In this document: positions 1 through 10,512 of the stretch, one piece after another | How positions within the stretch are numbered: position 1 is the first letter of the stretch | Layout of the letters: each line of letters starts with the position of its first letter | Source: Marasmius tenuissimus | Lineage: Eukaryota > Basidiomycota > Agaricomycetes > Agaricales > Marasmiaceae | Assembly (NCBI GenBank): GCA_029532415.1 | Contig: JAQOTA010000019.1 | Location: 310,001 to 374,000 of the forward strand | Direction of reading: 5' to 3' | DNA: 64,000 nucleotides | Translations under genes and position numbers: made by a program | Notes under the pieces: model-generated | The model's input: the letters and a program-made list of their open reading frames with translations, nothing else | What the model was told of the DNA's origin: nothing | Databases searched by the model: none

Positions 1-7
1 TGCATTA

Positions 8-2517
8 TCAAACACCATCCTTCTTCAAGAGCGCCCTCGGATTACGAAGAATTCTACGTTTCGTCTTCGTCTTTCGCTGGCCTATTGGCCGACGGGACTC
101 AAAACCAAGCTTCCCGAGTAACCTCGGCCAGCGACTACTGGGGCCTTCGGGCCTCGGAACGTTCACGTTCAGACCCACTAGATGCGATAATGAGCAAAAA
201 TCCCAGATCAAAGCGAGTAGAACAGTAGGCTCACTAGTTTGATTGTGAACCTCAATGGTCTCGGCCTCCACCAGCTCCGCTCGAGTCGGTGGGCAAGAAC
301 AAGTATCTGTCGCTGAGTTGATAAATGACTGGGATACAAGACATGAATGACCTACCTTTTTCGTTCAACGCCTCGTTTGATCCTTCGGATGTTGAAATGT
401 TAGGTTCAGCATTGAGCTGTTCCTTGATCAATACCTTGCTATCTGGCTCGTCCTCTCCGAATAACTTGACAAGCGAGAACGACTCGGCTTGAAACCAGAC
501 ATCATAAGGATCATCTTGCAAGTGTTGTCAGTAAGTTTGGGGATATTAAAAGATATTTCTTACCACGTAGTAGTTCGGGATACCCGTGGTCTCGAGCGTA
601 CTGTTTCCCATCTGGGTTATAATTCTTTGAACGTAGGTATTCCCAAGTGATTCCACAGAAACTATTAACCCAATTTGAGCCAAATGATGCTATACCTGGC
701 CTCAACTCGGGGACACCATATTTCTCCCAATTCTCCTTGGGGATTACATTTTTGCCATCGGAGCCCAGGGACCAATAGAAAAGGCTATCGGGAGGAAGTT
801 CGTGTACACAATGCATGCCATTGATATGCTCAACCGGAATGGGTGGGACAAAAAGATAGACTGGAGTAGGCTGTGTTGTAAGGTCATGGAGGAACGTGCC
901 GACTAACAGGATGCGTATCTCGTTGATGGTCACTGGGGGGACCAGACAATGAACAAGGAACAAGCTTTGAATGAAATATGGGCTCACCAATATCACCTTC
1001 CGGGTGTTCAGAATAGTGAGTATATGTGGACGACTGGCTGAGAAAGGCAGCAACAAGTCGGGTTGAAAGGTGTAACGAGAGGATTACTGCAAATTCGCCG
1101 GGCCTGCGGAACTCGAAATCGATACGATGGGGAACTGTTCCGATTAGTTGAGAGCATCCGTGGGCTGGTGCATAGCGCACATACCTTCCCTGGAGTAACT
1201 TGCACAGATGTTCCGGGAGAAACTATGAGGCGAGTGTTTGGGAGAAGGGAGCGAAGGGAAATAAGCGATGATTCCTTTCTGGCGGTGTACGACAGCCCCA
1301 AGGGTGAGGGGGCCACGTGGAGCAAATGAAAAGTCCGAATCTTGGTCCAACACCTCATCAAGTGACGCAATCAAGCACAAAAAGTCGCCGAAGTGTTGCT
1401 CTGACCAGGCGACGATATCATTGGCATTGAGTTGTGGACGAGTTTCTTGGTGCACCGGGAGTAATCGAAAAAGCCGCAAGTAATAGTCCTCATCCTCATA
1501 TTTTACAGAGGTAGGCGTGATGTCACACTGCCATGAAAGGGTCTTGAGATTGAAGTTCCAGTCAGAGTACTCGATCGAAACCTATTGTACTATTATTAGC
1601 TACCCAACTCTAAAAATAGCAAACTCACCGGAAATTCCGCGTCCAACGCCTCGAATGAGGAAAACTAATGACATTCTCAGCCAATTCATGAGCTGGAAAA
1701 GGAGAGATGCATACCAAGGTATACATGAGGTAAAACATAACAACGCGGCCCTCCACATATCGGATTCTGAATTCATCACAATTTGCAAGCTCTATGATCT
1801 AGTCAGTCCCCCAGATGCCCCCTCCACCGACAAATGTCCGTACCGTCGTGCGATATGAAGGCCGGGGTATCAAGTCGACCCAATCCAAACACCTGAGTCA
1901 GTAAGGGTGACCTGATCGAATGAATAAATGTCTATAACACCCCCAAGTTGTAATTGTGACCCACGCATGTGTAGGCAAACCCTCATAAATCTGTTTCCAA
2001 ACCTGAACCAGATTGTTATCCCACAACTCTCAGACCGCTTAATAGAACTGACTATTGTAACTATTTCTTTGTCCTCCTTGTTCTCCGGCTCGAAGACAAA
2101 CAACGTAAATTGGCGGTTGGAAAACTCGACCAGTTCCACACTGTACACTTTTTTATGGATCTTCACTGTTTTGACCTCAGCGCGCGGTCGAAAAGGATTT
2201 GTAGACTTGAGTTGCTGCTGAATGGTCATTTCCATTAAGCCCAAGTAAACTTGGCTACACAGAATCATGTCGCCTTCCCGAATCTCCCTGAACCGGTTTT
2301 CAATTGGCTAGGTTAAGAGAAGAAAGAAATCGGCTTAGTCTGACTAAAGCCTTCGTAAACGACGAGAGCATTATCCGCACCATCAACCTGCTGCGGCCCT
2401 GCCCTCAAATGCACAAAGATGTTTCATACCGAGGTTATTGTTGATGATGATGTTCCCATTTGCTTGATTGAATTGTTGATTTCCTTCGATGGATATACCG
2501 GAGGGGGAACTGAACAT
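8..2517 (-). pseudogene. Paralogue copy 1 of an unrecognised multi-exon membrane-protein family
   Basis: I do not recognise the function. Reading down the minus strand, exon blocks match the three other copies in this window: an Asn/Gln-rich start (ATG at 2517, motif GNQQFNQANGN), a block with KSTNPFRPR and FTLFVFEPENKEDKE, a short VWKQIYEGL exon, a hydrophobic exon (about 1600-1800), a block with FGDFLCL and LGAVVHRQKG (about 1180-1570), and a conserved C-terminal block with PTPVYLFVPPIPVEHINGMHC, FYWSLGSDG and GKQYARDHGYPEL (about 570-925). The last exons continue in phase to a stop near 8 and include a hydrophobic stretch, LLALIWDF. Introns are about 50 nt with GT..AG ends. Compared with copy 3, exon 1 has lost one base and carries TGA where copy 3 has CGA. 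The hydrophobic exon has TAG where TGG is expected. It is therefore probably a pseudogene, although most of the exons remain open. Homology to the other copies is clear; exact borders are inferred. Confidence 0.6.
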
Positions 2518-2619
2518 TGTCGTCGACTTGAAACTGAAGGGGAGATGCCAATGGTATGGTAGTGAGAGCAACAGGGGAAAAGCAAAACAATATATCCAGT
2601 GCCTGGTGGGATATACAGT

Positions 2620-3960
2620 TTAATACTCCTCTACTCAGCCTTCTAATACCTGCCTGTGACTCGACATTGTTGTTTATGGCGATGTACACGAGGCTTGATG
2701 GGAAAAGATCGTGCCAGCTACTAGTGCAATGAACTTCGAGTGAAGTGGCCTAGGTCGGGAACGAATATTGAACCGGCGTAAAGCATCAAAATCAAGTTCA
2801 AAAAATGATTGTGTATTTTACAAGAGCTACGATATACCGTTAGGATTCGCTCACATTTGGTACGTGCACTCGTGAGAACCTCATACATGCTGTTAAAGCC
2901 AGGCACGCACCGAACAGCATGTTGGCCATGCTGGAGCCATGGGAGCTATGAGACTCATCAGAAACAAGATCTTTTCATCAGTAAGTTATTCCTTGCTAGG
3001 TGGAAATGCGGCGGCGTAATTGAACGAGAGAAAGGTACTGACCTATTTCAATCAATTCGGATAGGGTTTCCCGTGTGACCGAAAAATTTTTCTGGTGTGA
3101 ATTCGGATGGCAGGTCAGTGACCGGTGACACCAGCGGAAATTTCGTATGGAACTGTGAGGGGCGGGCAGGCCAAAGGAGAATCACGGCGGCTGACGGTCG
3201 CCACCAGTCAAATTTTGCAGAATGCACCGGATTCGGGCCAAAAAATGGTAGAAAGTCCAATTTTCTGGCCCTTTGGGTTGCCCGAAATTTTGTCACATTT
3301 GGGAGCATTTCGGATGACCCCCCTGTGACCTTGTGACCATCCGAAAAAATTTCGGATACTGGGGGGCGTATGACGCATGACATCCGAATTGATTGAAATA
3401 GGTCAGTAGGCCTCCACAGTATATATGTGAACAGATCAAGATTGAAACCATCAAACCTCACGAGAACGAGGGAGGAATTCAAAGCGGTAGGAGTCTATCA
3501 GTCGAGATGAGACTCCATTGAGCATAAAGACACAGGAAGAAAGCAGAGGAACCGTAAAGAATATCAAAGGAATGCCTCACCTAAGTCGGAAGATCGCACC
3601 AAGAGCACTAGAAGCATAGGCCGAGCTCCTATTTAAAGGCGTAGAAATACCGGTGCCATACTCCGCTGTGCCGGCCAGGAAGCATCTCGGAAGGTCGAAG
3701 GTACAGTTTACCCCAGTTGGTAAATTGGAAAAGTCTCTCGCAACGGGCAAAGACCGGGAGATATGAGTCTGAGGAGGTTCCCTTGAGCGAGTAGGTGAAG
3801 TAAAATTTGATTGGTGGTCGTATGAAGAAGGGAGGAAAAGAATCAAGACATTGTTGGTCCATGTCTTATCTTTGCAGAGGGACTACCCACTTTTCCTCCT
3901 TGACTCAAAGTTTTGAGAGTATCCAGAGCAGTGGTCAAGGTAAAGATAGTGATTGGTAGG
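2620..3960 (-). repeat. Conserved upstream block of family copy 1
   Basis: This stretch upstream of the copy 1 start matches the equivalent stretches upstream of copies 2 and 3. Conserved minus-strand readings include SSWHDLFPSSLVYIA, FNSMYEVLTSARTKCER and IDSYRFEFLPRSR. It may hold 5' exons of the same gene or a separate small membrane-protein gene; the frames do not join cleanly, so neither is claimed. Unlike copies 2 and 3, copy 1 lacks a hydrophobic segment of about 230 bp here, and a MITE sits at that place. Similarity to the other copies fades near 3960. Confidence 0.5.
3038..3406. mobile_element. MITE with 25-bp perfect terminal inverted repeats and TA target duplication
   Basis: The ends read CTGACCTATTTCAATCAATT and continue CGGAT, repeated in inverted orientation at the right end. 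The element is flanked by TA at 3036-3037 and 3407-3408. It has no long reading frame of its own. The internal sequence repeats the theme GTGACC/CCGAAA near both ends. Copies 2 and 3 of the surrounding block lack it. TA duplication points to a Tc1/mariner-type or similar transposase acting in trans; the superfamily is an inference. Confidence 0.85.
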
Positions 3961-4168
3961 TTTTGGATTAGAGGTGGGTGGGGATACCAAAACTTTAATC
4001 TGTACTATGACTAGCTCCTTTGAACTTTCATTCAGCCAGGTCGGCTTGTTTGGTTCACTGGCCACTCTAAACCACGTTGTCACTGCATTAGTTCTGTGCC
4101 CAGTAGTAGCACGCTGAATCCTGATCGGGCACATACAAACAAAGAGCATGTGCCTCCAATATGAGATC

Positions 4169-4487
4169 TGATGAGCCAGCATGATGCCTAGCACAGAGGA
4201 CTACTACTTACCAGAGAGAAGTCTAGAGAGGTAGAGGCAGGAGGTAGAAGCTCAAGCACACTATAGATTCAGGTAGAGAACTACGAGCTTATATACATAA
4301 AGATACAATAGGACTACCATATAAGGATGACAATGGAAATTGTACATATGAGCATAAGTAACAATGAAGAATGGAACAATAATGAATGCATTGTCCCACA
4401 TATCACAATGGCAGGGAGAGTGAACCAGGACTAGTGAACCGGGACTTTGGATATACCGGGATCTAATAATAGTTCACGGATTCAACA
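4169..4487 (-). repeat. Copia-1 3' LTR
   Basis: This is the 319-bp left copy, which is the 3' LTR because the element is transcribed on the minus strand. It matches 10187-10507 apart from substitutions and small indels, notably a shorter tract after the first 36 bases and an extra repeat-like stretch near 4425-4440. Confidence 0.9.
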
Positions 4488-4500
4488 CACCCCCTCGCTA
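4488..4500 (-). other. Copia-1 polypurine tract
   Basis: On the coding strand a purine-rich run, AGCGAGGGGGTG, abuts the inner edge of the 3' LTR. That is the expected position and composition of the plus-strand primer of an LTR retrotransposon. Confidence 0.65.
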
Positions 4501-4529
4501 AGTGCAGCTGAAAGGTGCATCTGAGCGAA

Positions 4530-6130
4530 TCAAGTGGACGAATAGAATTCATATCCAAGGTGGTCTCTGAACCGTAAGAACTTCTCATGACTGAGATTCT
4601 TCATGAACATGTCTGCGGGATTATAGACTCCTTCAATGAAGAACAATTTGACTTTTGCCATCTTCAACACACGATTGAATATAATGATATCAAATATCAA
4701 TGTGCTTGGTTCGGCGTTCTTGAACCAGGTTAGATGCAATGAGGATAGAGCCTTGATTGTCTCTGCAGATTGGAACAGGACCCAAGTCAATTCCTAGTTC
4801 AGAGAGTAGCGATCTTATCCAGGAAGCTAGATGACTGCAATCTGACAGTGCCATACACTCAGCCTCAGTGGAAGAAAGTGCTACAGTCTTCTGGGCATGT
4901 GATTGCCACGAGAAGATGCCTCCTGCTAACTTGAGGAAGTAGCCAGTAATCGAACAGTGTTTGATGGGATCGGCGGCCCAATCCAAGTCTGTGAATGCAA
5001 GGAGACCTCCATCAGAATTACCATTGTAGACAAGTGAATAGTCTGATGTGCCAGCAAGATAGCGGCAGATATGCAGAGCTTTATTGAGGTGTTCTTTTGT
5101 TGGATTAGAAGAGAACTCGGAAAGCTTTGTAACTGCATAGGCAATGTCAGGATGTGTGCCCAACATTATGTACAGAAGCAACCCAATCACCAACTGGAAC
5201 TTAGAGTGGATAGCCGAATTGACAGGACCATCATTGGGAGTTGGCACATAGCCTGCAGGTAAAGGCATAGGAGTTGCCTTCGCAATCTGCATCCCAAAAC
5301 ATTCAAGGACTTCCTTTAGATGATCCTTTTGGTTGATCATGATCTTTCTGCCATTGCGACAAATGCTCATGCAGAGAAATTTGCTAGCATCGCCCATATT
5401 GCGGCATTCCCATGGAGCCATGAACTCGGCTTTCTTCTTGTCAACAAAAGCTTTGTTAGAACCCATTAAGAGTGCATTGTCAATGTATATGATTGTGTAC
5501 ACAACTTCACCACTCTTCAGATCTTTGCAGATGAAGAGTCCAGCATCAGAAGTCAGGTGTGTCAAACCTAGTACTTCCATGGACAAGCTGAGGGTTTGCC
5601 ACCACTCAAGGGCAACTTGCTTTAGTCCATATAATGCACAATGCAGGTGTAGTACCTTATGTTCTTGGCCCTTGACTTTGAAGCCTTCAGGTTGTTCCAT
5701 GCAAATCTCAGTAAGATCACCATAAAGGAAAGCGTTCTTCACATCAACAGAAGTGATGTGCCAGTTATCAAGAGCTGCAAGAGCAAGCATCATTTGAACA
5801 GTCTCATAATGAACAACTGTGAGAAGATCTCATTGAAGTCTACACCTTCGACCTGAGAAAAACCCTTGGCAACAAGTCTCGCTTTCTTGTGACTATTTGA
5901 CTTTATGTCAAAGACCTATCTATTTCTGATGGCTTTGTGACCTTTAGGCAAGTCACAGAGTTTGAAGACCTTGTGCTTATGAAGTGCCTCAAGTTCTTTG
6001 TGGCAAGTGTTCTTCCATTCCTTCTGTTGCTCAACTGGCAACTTTAGAATTTCGCGGAGTGTCTACTCTCTGATGTTAGAAAAGTCAGGAGTATTGGATG
6101 TTGGAAGTGAATCGTGAACTGGAACGGCAT
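4530..6130 (-). pseudogene. Copia-1 reverse transcriptase and RNase H (broken)
   Basis: The N-terminal RT part (about 5820-6060) reads KARLVAKGFSQVEGVDFNE in one frame, with TAG in place of the Trp of NRWVFDIK. A frameshift near 5820 leads into the main 367-codon frame (4690-5793), which holds DVKNAFLYGDL, LYGLKQ, the active-site box as YIDN instead of YVDD, and the RNase H motifs SSTEAE and DNQGS. A second frameshift near 4700 separates the C-terminal tail (NPADMFMKNLSHEKF). The second catalytic Asp of the RT box is Asn, and with the stop and two frameshifts the enzyme cannot be active. This is typical copia RVT_2 with a C-terminal RNase H; the product is not in doubt. Confidence 0.88.
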
Positions 6131-6141
6131 TGTTCAATGGG

Positions 6142-6700
6142 TAAATTACGAATCCCACTCCCTCTTCTTGGGAGCCAACTCTGAGCCGGAGGGGTCCGCT
6201 CGAGTGGCCTGAAAATTCCCAGAAAATCCCCCTGTGAGATGTTTGTTTTTTCAGGCTCATAGGGACGGATTTTGTATGTATTGTGTATTTAAGAAGTAAA
6301 TTATCCTGCTCTAGCTTAAGGGTAAGGGATTTGACATCTTGGGTGCAAACCCGGGTGTTTTGAGAACCAATTAGGGCCATGGGAAAGTTGTGCAAGGTGC
6401 CTTTCCCACAGGCCAAAAGCAGCCAAAATTAGCTTTTGTGTGCCTCTGGACACCTTCTCACTGAATCTCACACTGTCCTTACACTTGCCCAGACATTTAG
6501 AGTAAATTTTTTCAAGAAAACAAATCAAGAAAAAAAAGCTGCTTGAGCACTGACTTAGTTGCTCTAGTGGCTTTGGAGCAGAGCTGCATGATGTCAGCCA
6601 CTCCTGAGAGTGGCATCTCCCGCTCTGCTCCACTCCAGAGCCAGAGCAGAGCAGAGCAAGCTGTTGGCAACGCTAATTTGGATTCCACTTTTCCCCAAAT
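6142..6700. other. Non-copia segment interrupting the copia-1 linker (possible nested element)
   Basis: On either side the minus strand reads as copia linker: a Pro-rich stretch PPVPDGSHQSSRQWKG above 6700 and NAVPVHDSLPTSNTPDF below 6140. The 560 bp between has no copia-like reading, an AGAGC-rich tract (6620-6660) and a poly-T/A run. Its ends share GGATTC-type words in opposite orientation but no clean inverted repeat or target duplication was found. It is probably a nested non-autonomous insertion; the ends are uncertain. Confidence 0.35.
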
Positions 6701-6909
6701 ATATTACCAGGTTGCGTTGTACCCTTCCACTGCCTCGAAGACTGGTGTGAACCATCTGGTACAGGTGGAGGAATGGCAGGTTTGCCTGGAGGCATTGGAG
6801 GACCAGATTGAGGGAGTGGCATATCCCCTGGCACAGGGCCACCTGCAGGGTGTCAACCTGAGGTTCTGATCTCTTAGAAGGTTCAGAGCGACGTCTGAGA
6901 TGTGGGAAC

Positions 6910-7311
6910 TGTCAGCAATCACCAGATCTGACCTGGTGACACGTCACACTAAGCTTTCAGACAAGAAGGAACGAGGCAAAGAATAGAGAACTCCATACTG
7001 GTGAGGAATAAACCAGCTCAAGACTGGGGAATACATGCAGAGTATCTACTTCTTATATACCACTGAGAGGACTATTATATCCTACTGAGAAGACTACAGT
7101 GTGTGTCTACGGTGAGATATGACATCAAGGTATGACATTGTGAAACAGTATCTGAAACAGAACCAACATGTGTCTACAGCATGTGGGTCCCTTCATGTAT
7201 CTACTATGTGTCTAAATGATAAGATATGAGTCATGTGAGGGATAAGATATAGATAAGATGGAAAAGAATAAGATAAGGGGGAAAGATAAGATAGGAGGCA
7301 AATTCATGACA
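6910..7311 (-). mobile_element. Solo LTR nested in copia-1
   Basis: This 402-bp segment begins TGTCATGAATTTG and ends GATTGCTGACA on the minus strand. It is flanked by the 5-bp duplication GGAAC (plus strand) at 6905-6909 and 7312-7316. A TATA-like box, TATATAAG, lies near 7055 in the minus orientation. Host coding resumes on each side. It is not related to either copia LTR in the window, so it comes from a third LTR family. Confidence 0.88.
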
Positions 7312-8235
7312 GGAACGGAGTATCGTCCCAATCTCATCAGAGTCTTCATCTTCCGAAGGAATGTTGGGATTTTCACCCAAAATAAATGGTTCACTACCGA
7401 CAGGTGTGAAGCCACGAGTTTTGGCATCAGGACACTTGTAATACAGCATCTCATCGAATAGTGCAGTGCTACCTTTGAATACGGAATTATTACTCCTCAT
7501 GAACAGGAAGCCTTTCATCACTTCTTGGTAACCGATGAAGGTCATCAACTCACTACAAGGAGCAAGCTTATTCTTCCTATGATCTTCAGGAATAAAGACG
7601 TAGGCTGCACAACCCATAACTTGGAGATGTGGAACATCAGGTGCTTCGCCGTAAAGCATTGTGAACGGAGTTTGCCAGCTCAAATGTTGCACAGGAGTGC
7701 AGTTGTAGAGGTGGATGGTGTGCACATGACAGAATTCCCACCAGGACTGAGGCACACAAGCTTCAAAGCAAAGAGCTTCAGCCTTCTCATGAATAGTCCT
7801 GTTGAATTGTTCAGCACGACTGTTTTGTTGTGGTGTATATGGTATGCTCTGATTCCTTTGGATTCCATGCTCTTTCAGTACTGCATCAAACTTATCTCCT
7901 TTGTACTCTCCCCCTTCACCGGACATCCAGGTCTTGACAACAGCATTGAACTGTGTCTTGACCATAGTAAGAAAGTCCCTTAAAGCAGGTACTGCTTCAT
8001 CTTTTGTTTTGAGCTTGGAGGTCCAGACATAGGATGTGCAGTCATTGAGAAAAGAGATGTAGTACTTGTACCGGTGATATGATTCAGCCGGGTACGACTT
8101 CAAATCCAAATGTATGCGTTCAAACGGTTTAGAAGCTCTAGTAGTAGAGTTGGGGAACGATTTCTCATGCATCTTGCCTTCAGCACAACCACGACACAGG
8201 AGTGTCTTCTTAGTAGGCATTTTAAGGTCAAGTGG
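7312..8235 (-). pseudogene. Copia-1 integrase (catalytically defective)
   Basis: The reading frame keeps the CX2C half of the zinc-binding motif (CRGCAEGKMH) but the preceding HX4H half is missing. The core follows: first catalytic Asp in HLDLKSYPAES, then MSGEGGEY where copia integrases have MTDGGGEY, so the second Asp is Gly, and finally the Glu in SRAEQFNRTIHEK. The spacing from that Gly to the Glu fits DD35E. The C-terminal part (TPFTMLYGEAPDVPHLQVMG, then FDEMLYYKCPDAK) is normal for the family. The frame is cut by the nested solo LTR at 7311 and continues on its far side as a Pro-rich linker. The missing Asp makes it inactive. Confidence 0.88.
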
Positions 8236-8498
8236 AGAATAAACCAGAAATCAACCAGGTTTCAATCTGGGTCAATCCCCATTATGACTCTAATGTCTTT
8301 CCTTCTCTCTCGCAACTTGTCCTCTTAGTCTAGTAGAAGGACAGCTCAGTTCATGGTGCTGTTGGCGAAACCTTCAGCTACTGTCTGCTCTAGATCCGTT
8401 GCTCCCACACTCCTTCATCATATCTCTTTCCTATCCATCTATCCGACAGCATATAAAATCCCATATCTTATCTTATCCCTATCCGATCCGCACGATCC
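8236..8498. other. Unexplained 260 bp replacing copia-1 protease and pre-integrase
   Basis: This lies between an acidic Gag tail (ending FGNDVDND) and the integrase, where protease (DSGA) and the HX4H zinc half should be. It contains many stops. On the minus strand it opens TGTTAGGATCGTGCGGATCG, which looks like an LTR start, but no matching CA end or target duplication was found. It is either a filler at an internal deletion or an eroded LTR. Confidence 0.35.
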
Positions 8499-10050
8499 TA
8501 ACAATGTCATTGTCAACATCATTTCCGAATAGAGAAGTCATGTCATCCATACCATTGTCAGATCCCCAGCCCATCTCTACATCTTCATCAGGATCAGCGC
8601 TATGAGAACACTTAGAAGAAATAGGAGAGGAATGTCCAGCTCCTTCATCTTCCAAATTGTCCTCCAGAACTCACTTGGATGAGGATGCATGAGGCTGCAT
8701 GATACAGTTCTGGAGTGAATGATTGGCAGTGAACTTGACAATCTGTTCAAACGGTTTGAGATGCCGCGCCATCTTAGGAACACCAAGTCTGTCAGCAAGA
8801 GAATGTGCTTCACGTACATCATCAAATACTGACTTGGATGGCTTGAAGCTGGTGAAGGACTGCATGACAGCCGGGTTTTTCTTGACAGCAGGAGCAACAG
8901 TGCTGTCACAAGACCTATCCCAGTGACTGGTGAAGTGTGCTGGGGGTGGTGATCCCCTAGCACGGCTAGGAGGGGCGCTGGCAATCTGAGTGCACAAGGA
9001 GTTGTTGACTGCATTCAACGCAATACGTTCCCTGCGGTCAGTGATCAAGGAGTACAGAGGGACAGGAGAAAGGGAAGTGACGATGGATGCGTAGGATGCA
9101 AGATGGGAGTGACCATGAGACCAGTTGTTACTGCTGTTACTGCTGGCGTTGCCAGGACCTTGATGCTGGTTAATACCACCGCAAGTACCACGCTGCTGCT
9201 ACTTCTTCTTCTTACCCTTGTTCTGGTTTGAAGATTGGTGTTGCTGCTGCTGCTGTGGTGGGTGAGTGTTGGTCTGCTACTGGTACCCATGCTGCTGACA
9301 TTGCTGCTGTGGGCGCTGCTGCTGACCGAACAATGGTTCACGGTTTCCAGCTTGCTTGACTGCAGAGAGGCAGTTTGCAAGCTGAGGGTCTTGGCGTTCA
9401 TACTCAACCATGATGGCATCATGGACTTTTGCAACGGTAATAGTGTCGTCATCCTCGGAATCCCTAACATAGTCATGGAGGGATTTGGATGAGGCAGTGT
9501 CCCTTCCGGGAGGAATAGCGGCAATGAGCAAAAGGGATTCAATCAACTCAGGGAGAACCACTCCTACCTGGGAGAGTCATTCAATATAGGACTTGAACCT
9601 GGTGATGCCGGCTTGGGCACAAGAGGTAATAAGTCTGAAAGAGACGAGTTTAACAAAGTCGCCATAGATGGCAGACAAAGTGGGCTTGCCATAGGTGTTG
9701 TTCAGCTGTTCCCAAGCCTTCTGAGTGTTCATGTCCTTGATCGGATCAAAGACTTCCTTGGTGGTGGTAATCTGGATAATCCCCATGAGCTGGAGGTCTT
9801 CCTTGTCCCAGGCAAGACTTTCCTTTTGCCATGCAGTGTGCTCCTCAGGAGCAACAGTGTCGCGGACAATGGGAGCAACCCCCTTGGGGCTGGTGACACG
9901 GCCAAGGGGCATGGAGGGACATGGTTCATCTCCAGTGAGATGACCATAAAGACCTTGGGTCTTGCACACAGCTTCCATTTCACTGTAGTAGGTCTGTTTG
10001 AAGCTGGTGCCATTGAAGCAACCAGAGAAGTATCTCTTAACGTCCAACAT
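8499..10050 (-). pseudogene. Copia-1 Gag
   Basis: One reading frame runs from an ATG at 10050 towards 8499, interrupted by in-frame stops: TGA at 9577-9579, TAG at 9277-9279, another TAG near 9200 and TGA at 8671-8673. Recognisable Gag features are YFSGCFNGTSFKQTYYSE, KAWEQLNNTYG, FKSYIE and ALPELIESLLLIAAIP-like text, followed by a Gln-rich tract (QQQRPQQQCQQ) and a basic GKKKK. No CCHC zinc knuckle is visible. The first TGA probably replaces CGA. The Gag role (RNA packaging and particle formation) is a family inference. Confidence 0.8.
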
Positions 10051-10173
10051 GGTAGTAAGAGGTTAGATATGGTGTTGGATCTGGAAAAGACAGCATCAGC
10101 ATGTGTCTAATCATAGGGGTGCTTGTTGTTGACAGCAGCCATTACGGTGCTCGTCATTGTAGCTGGGCTAACT

Positions 10174-10186
10174 GGGGCCCATAACC
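10174..10186 (-). other. Copia-1 primer binding site (initiator tRNA-Met half-molecule type)
   Basis: Directly inside the 5' LTR the coding strand reads GGTTATGGGCCCC. It is complementary to the anticodon stem and loop of eukaryotic initiator tRNA-Met (CTGGGCCCATAACC), not to the tRNA 3' end. Drosophila copia and yeast Ty5 are known to prime this way, with a cleaved half tRNA. The same 13 bases occur at the same place in copia-2. Confidence 0.8.
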
Positions 10187-10507
10187 TGATGAGCCAGCAT
10201 GATGCCTAGCACAGAGGACTACAACATGGCTACACTACTACTTACCAGAGAGGAGTTTAGAGAGGTAGAGGTGGGACGTAGAAGCTCAAGCACACTATAG
10301 AATCAGGTAGAGAACTACGAGCTTATATACATGAAGATACAATAGAACTACCATATAAGGACAACAATAGAAATTGTACATATGAGCATAATGAACAATG
10401 AAGAATGGAACAATAATGAATGCATTGTGCTGCATAATACAATGGTGGGAAGAGTGAACTGGGACTTTGGATATATTGGGATCTAATAATAGTCCATGGA
10501 TTCAACA
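10187..10507 (-). repeat. Copia-1 5' LTR
   Basis: This 321-bp right copy is the promoter-bearing LTR for minus-strand transcription. It starts TGATGAGCC and ends TTCAACA in plus orientation. A TATA-like GCTTATATAC lies near 10320. Confidence 0.9.
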
Positions 10508-10512
10508 AGATC

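Larger units (their letters stand above)
4169..10507 (-). mobile_element. Copia-1: degenerate full-length Ty1/copia retrotransposon
   Basis: The two LTRs begin TGATGAGCC and end TTCAACA and are flanked by a 5-bp target duplication, AGATC, at 4164-4168 and 10508-10512. Coding is on the minus strand in copia order: Gag, integrase, Pro-rich linker, reverse transcriptase, RNase H. The protease and most of the pre-integrase domain are not found. Gag has several in-frame stops, the integrase has lost a catalytic Asp, and the reverse transcriptase has a stop and a frameshift. The LTRs differ by indels and many substitutions, so the insertion is old. A solo LTR is nested inside, and another interruption is suspected at 6142-6700. 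Confidence 0.92.
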
